Source: a bacterium (GTDB lineage Bacteria; Chloroflexota; Dormibacteria; UBA8260; Bog-877). From it: 18,999 bases of DNA. The stretch is from the NCBI GenBank assembly GCA_021791455.1, contig JAJYWM010000395.1, positions 1 through 18,999 of the forward strand. Reading direction: 5' to 3'. Below the pieces are notes generated by a model. That model did no database searches. It was not told the origin of the DNA and saw only the letters and a list, made by a program, of their open reading frames with translations. Below are positions 14,426 to 18,999 of this stretch, one piece after another (the stretch's first letter is position 1; each line of letters starts with the position of its first letter). The position numbers and the translations under genes were made by a program.

Positions 14426-15715
14426 TCAAACTCCATGCTCCCGCTCTTGCCGCGGTGCGCTCGAGGGGGCCACCCCATCTAGAGCCCGGCGCAGCAGTGC
14501 CAGCCCATGGGAGTCAAGGCCGGCCAGCCTGTCGCCGGAGGTGATCTGTCCCCCGGTCGCCATCACGTGGGCAGCCCAGCGGTCTCGCTCCGGCATGCGC
14601 TTGCGCGCGATGAGCATATCTGGATCGTTGATCCAGAGCCGTCCGTGCATGGCGGCACGGGCCCGGCCGGTGTGCATGGCGGCGGCCAGAGACGGCTGGG
14701 ACAGGTCTTGATTGACCGGTTCAAGATGGAGGGCTATGTCCGGGCTCACCCTCATGGCGTCGACCAGTCCGACGCTTGGGAGCAGGGGAGCCCCACAGCC
14801 GAGTATGGTCGCCCCGGTGCCCGCGGCGCTAACAATCCTGGCCATTGCCTCTCGATATTGCTCGAGCAACCGGGGCCGAACTCCACGGGAGCCCGGCATG
14901 GTCGCCGCGTAGAGAAAGTCGAGTTTGAAGTATGAGCACCCCATATCGGCGAGGCGACGGACCTGGTCCTCCAGGTGCGCGGACGCCGAGGCGTTGGTGG
15001 TGTCCAGTACCCCCACTCTCTGACCCCATGCCCGGGGGTGTAAGAGACCCGGGACCAGCCAGTCGGGATGCTCCTTGGCGGTCTCGCTGTCAGCGCCCAC
15101 CAGGAACGGAGCCAGCCACAAGCCGAGCCGCCTACCGCTCGTCCGGACCACCCGCGACAACTCTGCCAGATCTCCGAACCCAGGCCTCTCCCCCGACCAG
15201 TCGCCAATTCCCATCTGCCAGCCGTCGTCGACCAGGAACACGTCTATGGGCAGATCCAACCTCTCCGCAGCCCCGAGATTCTCAACCACGTCGGCGGCGG
15301 TCACCCTCCCCCGGTAGAAGCCCCATGAGCACCAGGCGCTGGGACCCCGGGATTTGGCCCGCGGCCCCTCCGTCCCGAATCTGCTGCAGGTCGCCTTCAG
15401 GGCCGAGTCGCCGGAACCCGGCAGCTCCTCTCTCCGGAGAGTTCCGTTGGCCTCTACCGAGATCCGGCCCCCAAGTTGCCACAGGCGGATAGATGGCACC
15501 TCCGAGGTGGGATCAGGCGCCGACCAAACCACGCAGGGCCCGCCCGGGGCCAGTTCCACAACCATAAACCCCTCACCCTGGAAGCAACCCACGGGGGCCA
15601 CGGCGCCACAACGAAAGGACATGGCAGCGATGCGGGCTGAGCTGGGGCGCGGTGAGGCCTGCTGCAACCCGTACCAGCCGGCCGGACTCCAGGACTGCCA
15701 CCCTGATTCGTACAC
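14426..15715 (-). CDS. GH36 alpha-galactosidase, N-terminus apparently short
   Basis: A 429-residue glycosidase closely patterned on the GH36 alpha-galactosidases (Thermotoga GalA type): GWQSWSP at the start, AWCSWGFYRG, FLVDDGWQMGIGDW, LWLAPFLVG, EHPDWLV, the nucleophile Asp266 in YFKLDFLYA, LGCGAPLLPSVGLVDAMRVSPD with the acid/base Asp326, and HGRLWINDPD. The two catalytic Asp residues are 60 apart, as in Thermotoga GalA. The family normally has about 60 residues before the WQSW motif. Here the only start in frame is GTG 15715, three codons before that motif, although related-looking sequence (ASPGFALVEEIPGLGDG) continues upstream in frame without a start. It should hydrolyse terminal alpha-galactosides; no secretion signal is seen. 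Confidence 0.85.
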   Translation of the reverse strand: MYESGWQSWSPAGWYGLQQASPRPSSARIAAMSFRCGAVAPVGCFQGEGFMVVELAPGGPCVVWSAPDPTSEVPSIRLWQLGGRISVEANGTLRREELPGSGDSALKATCSRFGTEGPRAKSRGPSAWCSWGFYRGRVTAADVVENLGAAERLDLPIDVFLVDDGWQMGIGDWSGERPGFGDLAELSRVVRTSGRRLGLWLAPFLVGADSETAKEHPDWLVPGLLHPRAWGQRVGVLDTTNASASAHLEDQVRRLADMGCSYFKLDFLYAATMPGSRGVRPRLLEQYREAMARIVSAAGTGATILGCGAPLLPSVGLVDAMRVSPDIALHLEPVNQDLSQPSLAAAMHTGRARAAMHGRLWINDPDMLIARKRMPERDRWAAHVMATGGQITSGDRLAGLDSHGLALLRRALDGVAPSSAPRQEREHGV

Positions 15716-15821
15716 CCTAGCCCCGTCCCCGAGGCCGGGGATCTCTTCGACCAGAGCGAAGCCGGGCGAGGCCCTGAAGGTACCGTGCCCGCCGCCACCC
15801 GCTGGGCTTGGGGCCGACGCC

Positions 15822-16370
15822 CTACCTCTCCTCGGAAACCATGGACTCCGGCACCGAGTTGATCTGGTACGGGAGGTCCGTGATGTCGAAGTAACGAACC
15901 GACTTGTGCAGCCGCTTGGCGATTCCGACCTGCACCTTCAGCCCCAAGGAGAGGTCACCGAACACCCACATCTCCTCGCAGCGAGCGATGAGGTTGTTCA
16001 TCGCCTCCCTCACCAGATCTTTGGGGACTGTGTGCAGGAGGTAGTAGTCGAAGAGCATGAACGGCGTCACCGGCACCCGGCCCTCGTCGAGGACGTACTT
16101 GGTCAGCTGCTGCCGCCAGAAGAAGTTGCGGTTGCTCATCGCCACATATACCAAGGGTTTGGGTCGGCGCAGAGTGCGCTCCGCCTGTTCAGCCGGGCTA
16201 GCCCTGGGAGTGGGCGTGAATATGAGCTCGAGAATCTCGTCTGCGGATCGCGCGCTGCCGATCCTGGGCGCGCTGGCCACGTCCCTCTCGCCTACGCCCG
16301 GAACTTCCGCCGCCGCGGGGACGTCCCGGGGCCGCGAGCCGCCACCGCGCGCATGCTGCTTCCCACCCAA
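15822..16370 (-). CDS. Nucleoside 2-deoxyribosyltransferase-like protein (DUF4406/DUF7768 type)
   Basis: The folded part starts near residue 71: KPLVYVAMSNRNFFWRQQL, VPVTPFMLFDYYL, a helix REAMNNLIARCEEMWVFGD, then GLKVQVGIAKRLHKSVRYF. This pattern (Y-V-A, P-F/H-L-F, C-E-E-M-W-V-F-G, G-x-x-x-x-x-A) matches small nucleoside-deoxyribosyltransferase-like proteins that act on or bind nucleotides, though the usual exact substrate is unknown. The first ~65 residues are Gly/Arg/Ala-rich and poorly supported; the start given is TTG 16370, and GTG near 16282 is an alternative. It lies between uracil-DNA glycosylase and alpha-galactosidase genes on the same strand, 54 bases after the former. Confidence 0.6.
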   Translation of the reverse strand: MGGKQHARGGGSRPRDVPAAAEVPGVGERDVASAPRIGSARSADEILELIFTPTPRASPAEQAERTLRRPKPLVYVAMSNRNFFWRQQLTKYVLDEGRVPVTPFMLFDYYLLHTVPKDLVREAMNNLIARCEEMWVFGDLSLGLKVQVGIAKRLHKSVRYFDITDLPYQINSVPESMVSEER

Positions 16371-16424
16371 GATTCGTTGAGATTATACGCAAGCGTGCCC
16401 GTTGGAGAGGGCACCGGGCCCGCC

Positions 16425-17105
16425 CTAGAGAAGTTCCCGCAGGAGGTTCAGCGCCGCCCCGAGCTGGTCCTTGTGGGCTGGCACGTTCAGCCATCGACTG
16501 GCTCCGGAGGGATGAGGCAGGGGAAGGGTGAGTACCCCGCCGCCGTCGACCCGGGCCCGGCCAATCCCGGCAGTGACCTCTCGCCCGACCGAGTCGAACA
16601 CAGAGCCGATGAGCCCGCCCAGGGGCCGGCTGCCGAGAAAGCGACTGATCGCGAGCTGTCCGACCGGGACGATCAGGCGGGGTTGCAGAATTTGCAATTG
16701 CGCCTCCAGATGCCCGCTGCAGAGCTGGATCTCGGCAGCGGACGGCTTGCGGTCGCCGGCGCCCGAGGGTGCCCTCCCCGGAAAGCACTTGGTGATCGAG
16801 GTCAGGTAGACCCTCGACCGAGCTGAATCCTCGTCGCCTAGGCCTGCCTGTGCCAGCCACCGGAAGAGCTCCCGTCCGGCCCGCCCACTGAAGGGCCGAC
16901 CGCTGACCTGCTCGACACTCCCCGGTGCCTGCCCCACCAAGACGACCCGGGACAGCACAGGCTGGGCCAGGACCGGCGAGCAGGTCTCAAGCAGACCGGC
17001 GTCCACGCAGCGCCTACAGCGGAGAATCTCCCGGCTGAGGAGTTCCAGGCTGAAGCTGCGGGAGGCAGAATATGCCTTCGTCGCGGACGCTTGATTGTCT
17101 GGCAT
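16425..17105 (-). CDS. Uracil-DNA glycosylase, family 4-like, iron-sulfur
   Basis: A 226-residue DNA repair enzyme that removes uracil from DNA. Four cysteines expected to hold a [4Fe-4S] cluster are visible: CRRC (Cys30, Cys33), the Cys in TSITKCFPG and the Cys in AEIQLCSGHL. The catalytic regions are VLVGQAPGSVEQVSGRPFSG with AGRELFRWL, and the C-terminal PLPHPSGASRWLN. The first motif has GQAPG rather than the usual GEAPG, so it belongs to a side branch of family 4. ATG 17105 has an AGGA site upstream. It heads the minus-strand series and is divergent from a small membrane-protein gene with which it shares an upstream region. Confidence 0.88.
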   Translation of the reverse strand: MPDNQASATKAYSASRSFSLELLSREILRCRRCVDAGLLETCSPVLAQPVLSRVVLVGQAPGSVEQVSGRPFSGRAGRELFRWLAQAGLGDEDSARSRVYLTSITKCFPGRAPSGAGDRKPSAAEIQLCSGHLEAQLQILQPRLIVPVGQLAISRFLGSRPLGGLIGSVFDSVGREVTAGIGRARVDGGGVLTLPLPHPSGASRWLNVPAHKDQLGAALNLLRELL

Positions 17106-17118
17106 CGAGTGCTATCCT
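17091..17118 (+). promoter_or_regulatory. Sigma-70-like promoter for the plus-strand small genes
   Basis: TTGATT (17091-17096), a 16-base spacer and TATCCT (17113-17118) match the -35/-10 consensus in four of six positions each. It would start transcription near 17125, upstream of ATG 17171. The -35 box lies within the first codons of the divergent glycosylase gene, and the palindrome TCCTAGGA (17115-17122) reads TAGGAT on the other strand, so both genes may share the -10 area. Confidence 0.35.
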
Positions 17119-17170
17119 AGGACCAGCCAAACCGCCCCGTGGCGGACCCCGGAAACATCAGGGCACCCAG

Positions 17171-17518
17171 ATGCCTCAAGGCTCCGACCCCCGACGCTGG
17201 CCCGATCAGCAGTCGCCTGATCCTGGTTCTTCGACCCAGCCTGGCTGGTGGGTGTCTCTTTGGGAAGAGAGGCTGCCCAGGGAGAAGACGAGCGTCGGCC
17301 CCCGGCTGTCCGCAGCCTGGCTCGTTCGCCAGTGGGGCGGGCGCACACTGATGGCCCTGGTGCCGATCCTGGTGGTGGCGGCTGTGGTGTTGGGAAGTTT
17401 CGGCTACAGCCTCCTCGGTGAGGTGATCGCCGGGGTCATACTCCTCATCCTGGCGGCGGCGGTGCTGGTCCCGATGGTTGAGCGCGCTCGCGGCAACCGC
17501 CATTCCGGCTGGCACTGA
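17171..17518 (+). CDS. Small two-helix membrane protein, unknown
   Basis: A 115-residue protein with a polar Pro/Ser/Gln-rich N-terminal half (Trp-rich PGWWVSLWEE) and two hydrophobic segments near the C-terminus (LMALVPILVVAAVVLGSF and EVIAGVILLILAAAVLVPM) followed by a basic tail. No family recognised. I prefer ATG 17171 to the frame's first start at 17072, which would overlap the divergent glycosylase gene by 34 bases and add unsupported residues. Its TGA overlaps the next ATG (TGATG), so the next gene is likely translated with it. Confidence 0.55.
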   Translation: MPQGSDPRRWPDQQSPDPGSSTQPGWWVSLWEERLPREKTSVGPRLSAAWLVRQWGGRTLMALVPILVVAAVVLGSFGYSLLGEVIAGVILLILAAAVLVPMVERARGNRHSGWH

Positions 17519-17820
17519 TGGATGCTCCGGAGCGGGGCTCCCTCCATACCTCGATCAGGCACCCCGGCATGGACTGGGCCGAGGCGGTCCGCAAGCTCGC
17601 GGCCGAGCTGCGCCGGAGGGCGGATGGGCCTGGAGTCGAAGGCATGGTTGCCGACGGGCTGCTGCAGTTGCTGCATGTTTCAGCGCAGGTGATGACCGAC
17701 TGCGGCATGCGCCTGGAGGAAGCGATAACCCCGCCCCGGATGCCCCGAGCGAGGCGGGCTTCCCCGCGCAGGAATTCCTCAAGGCCGACCCGAACACACA
17801 GGATCCGTCCTGACGCCTGA
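17518..17820 (+). CDS. Small hypothetical protein, coupled to the preceding gene
   Basis: A 100-residue protein: MDAPERGSLHTSIRHPGMDW, then a predicted helical stretch (AEAVRKLAAELRRR, VADGLLQLLHVSAQVM) and a basic, Pro/Arg-rich C-terminal tail. No family recognised. The ATG shares its A with the preceding TGA stop. A hairpin follows 12 bases after its stop. It is supported mainly by the coupling and by helix-like composition; the tail reads like non-coding sequence, so the true end could differ if there is a frameshift. Confidence 0.4.
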   Translation: MDAPERGSLHTSIRHPGMDWAEAVRKLAAELRRRADGPGVEGMVADGLLQLLHVSAQVMTDCGMRLEEAITPPRMPRARRASPRRNSSRPTRTHRIRPDA

Positions 17821-17831
17821 CAGGTTCCGCT

Positions 17832-17858
17832 CACCTCAGTGGACTGTCTGCTGAGGTG
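17832..17858. terminator. Hairpin between convergent genes
   Basis: CACCTCAG (17832-17839) and CTGAGGTG (17851-17858) form a perfect 8-bp stem with an 11-base loop. It lies between the plus-strand small gene ending at 17820 and the minus-strand PIG-L gene ending at 17874, a position suited to a bidirectional terminator. No T-run is seen. Confidence 0.5.
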
Positions 17859-17873
17859 GCCTGGTCGATACCC

Positions 17874-18710
17874 CTAGCCCCAATCTGATTGGGCCGCGCG
17901 GGTGGCGGGCACCCCTGAGCGGGGACCAGCCTCCGCAATCCCCCTGCCATACTCGCGCTGGGATGGATTGGGGGCCAGGTCGAACAGTCGAAAGGACTCC
18001 GCCAGCTCCAGGCCAACCTGCTTGCCCACCTGTCTTGCTCTCGCCAGCATCGGTTCGCGCATGTCGCTGGCATCGAACTGGCTGCGATGTTCGCCTAGAG
18101 CGGCGAGCTTGTTGTCCAGATCCTGAGCTTCGATGGGCACCGCCACATCTGAATTCGACCCCGATCCCACCAGAACGAACCTTGTGTTGTGCGGCTTGAG
18201 CCCCTCCTCTCGGAACAGCTCGGGAAAGCTGCGGATGTCGCGCGCGCTCGGAAACACGGCATCCAGGCAGGCGTCAGCCGCCGCTCGGTGGTCCGGGTGG
18301 TTTATATACCCCCGCCCAAAGAAGCGGTTGGTGGGATCCATCGTTACCACCAGCTCGGGGCGCAGCTGGCGCAGGACCCGCACGATGTCGCGACGCACCT
18401 CCAGTGTGTTCTGGAGTTGGCCGTCCGGGTGGCCCAGGCAGATCACCTGCTCAACTCCAAGGTGTGCGGCGGCCCGGCCCTGCTCCTCCAATCTAACCCT
18501 GCTCAACTCGCCTGGAGGCACGGACAGGTCATCCCCCCCGGCGTCCCCGTCAGTGACCAGGCAGATGGCGGCCCTGGTCCCCTGTCGGACCCAGGCGGAC
18601 ACCACGGCGGCGGCCAGGAAGTCGCAGTCGTCCGGATGAGCGACCACCACCAGGGCCGCCTCAGGGACATATTCAAAGATTTCGAGGGACGGGGCAAAAG
18701 ACTCACTCAT
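17874..18710 (-). CDS. PIG-L family deacetylase
   Basis: A 278-residue enzyme of the PIG-L/LmbE family, zinc-dependent N-acetyl-sugar deacetylases. It has the metal-binding AHPDDCDF near residue 22, VTDGDAGGDD, a basic region (ELSRVRLEEQGRAAAHLGV), LGHPDGQL, VVTMDPTN and the later YINHPDHRAAADA, which carries the remaining zinc His. Family members act in mycothiol or bacillithiol synthesis, conjugate cleavage, or antibiotic and glycolipid pathways; the substrate here cannot be told from sequence. The frame is open far upstream, but ATG 18710 (MSESFAPSLE) starts just before the domain and has GGGAGG eleven bases upstream. It is divergent from DUF1028, with 21 bases between the starts. Confidence 0.85.
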   Translation of the reverse strand: MSESFAPSLEIFEYVPEAALVVVAHPDDCDFLAAAVVSAWVRQGTRAAICLVTDGDAGGDDLSVPPGELSRVRLEEQGRAAAHLGVEQVICLGHPDGQLQNTLEVRRDIVRVLRQLRPELVVTMDPTNRFFGRGYINHPDHRAAADACLDAVFPSARDIRSFPELFREEGLKPHNTRFVLVGSGSNSDVAVPIEAQDLDNKLAALGEHRSQFDASDMREPMLARARQVGKQVGLELAESFRLFDLAPNPSQREYGRGIAEAGPRSGVPATRAAQSDWG

Positions 18711-18731
18711 GCAACCGCTATCCTCCCAGGA

Positions 18732-18999
18732 ATGAGCACTTCCATGTCGAGCCCACGCATCGCCACCTTTTCCATAGCGGCCACGGACGGCACCGACTGG
18801 GGGGTGGCCGTCGCCTCCAAGTTCTTGGCGGTGGGAGCAGCCGTCCCAGCTGCCGCCAGCGGCTCCGGCGCCATAGCAACCCAGGCCCTGGCCAACACCT
18901 CGTACAAGGTGGAGGGGCTCAGACTGCTGTCTTCGGGCGTCGGGGCTCAAGACGTGGTGGAGCAGCTCACCGGGGCCGACGAGGGCCGCGATCATCGCC
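18732..18999 (+). CDS. DUF1028 family protein, N-terminal part (cut by window edge)
   Basis: The frame from ATG 18732 reads MSTSMSSPRIATFSIAATDG, then DWGVAVASKFLAVGAAVPAA, SGSGAIATQALANTSYK, GLRLLSSGVGAQDVVEQLTG and DEGRDHR, running past the right edge. This is the well-conserved start of DUF1028 proteins, which have an Ntn-hydrolase-like fold and often occur beside peptidase or amidohydrolase genes; their activity is not established. ATG 18744 is an alternative start with better spacing from the AGGA site. The gene is divergent from the PIG-L deacetylase. Confidence 0.8.
   Translation, partial: MSTSMSSPRIATFSIAATDGTDWGVAVASKFLAVGAAVPAAASGSGAIATQALANTSYKVEGLRLLSSGVGAQDVVEQLTGADEGRDHR

Noticed and set aside
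15354..16826. 490-codon plus-strand frame across the glycosidase and glycosylase genes
   Set aside because: Low-complexity Pro/Arg/Gly composition with no domain, spanning three genes well supported on the other strand.
1..18999. CRISPR arrays, rRNA and tRNA genes, classical riboswitches
   Set aside because: Reading both strands, I saw no regular direct-repeat array and nothing I could recognise as a cloverleaf, rRNA or known riboswitch core; short structured RNAs could still be missed by eye.

Overview
The window is GC-rich DNA from a high-GC bacterium. The split lycopene-cyclase genes, the CrtEb-like prenyltransferase, the overlapping start/stop signals with GTG and TTG starts, and the mix of families suggest an actinobacterium or a neighbouring terrabacterial lineage such as Dormibacterota/Chloroflexota. 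No rRNA, tRNA or other phylogenetic marker is present, so this placement is inference.

Layout. (1) Positions 1-4520 are a mobile-element scar. They hold the end of an IS3-family element running off the left edge (terminal repeat ending at 115), a two-gene cassette of a secreted cysteine-containing protein (frameshifted) and a four-helix membrane protein, a 5'-truncated IS1182-type transposase, an orphan Phd/YefM antitoxin with no toxin beside it, and a decayed MobF/TrwC conjugative relaxase with two in-frame amber codons and a frameshift. (2) Positions 4628-7611 form a redox module. On the minus strand are a glutaredoxin-thioredoxin reductase fusion, a secreted or anchored protein of unknown function and a DoxX-like membrane protein; a MarR-type regulator is read divergently. 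(3) Positions 8023-13042 are a tightly overlapped carotenoid operon on the plus strand: a 34-codon small ORF, two small lycopene-cyclase subunits, a UbiA prenyltransferase fused to a family-2 glycosyltransferase, phytoene desaturase (crtI) and phytoene synthase (crtB). (4) Positions 13203-17105 are a minus-strand series: family-4-like uracil-DNA glycosylase, a nucleoside-deoxyribosyltransferase-like protein, a GH36 alpha-galactosidase and a YbhN-like eight-helix membrane protein. (5) Positions 17171-18999 hold two small coupled plus-strand genes, a PIG-L deacetylase on the minus strand, and the start of a DUF1028 gene leaving the window on the plus strand.

How the genes work together. CrtB makes phytoene from GGPP and CrtI desaturates it to lycopene. 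The UbiA half of the fusion would add prenyl units (C45/C50), the paired cyclase subunits would close the rings, and the GT2 half could glycosylate the terminal hydroxyls. The predicted product is a cyclic C50 carotenoid glycoside. No GGPP synthase (crtE) is in the window. The most unusual items are the UbiA-GT2 fusion, the small ORF whose stop overlaps the start of the first cyclase gene, the secreted/membrane protein pair in the element-rich region, and the relaxase and antitoxin remnants.
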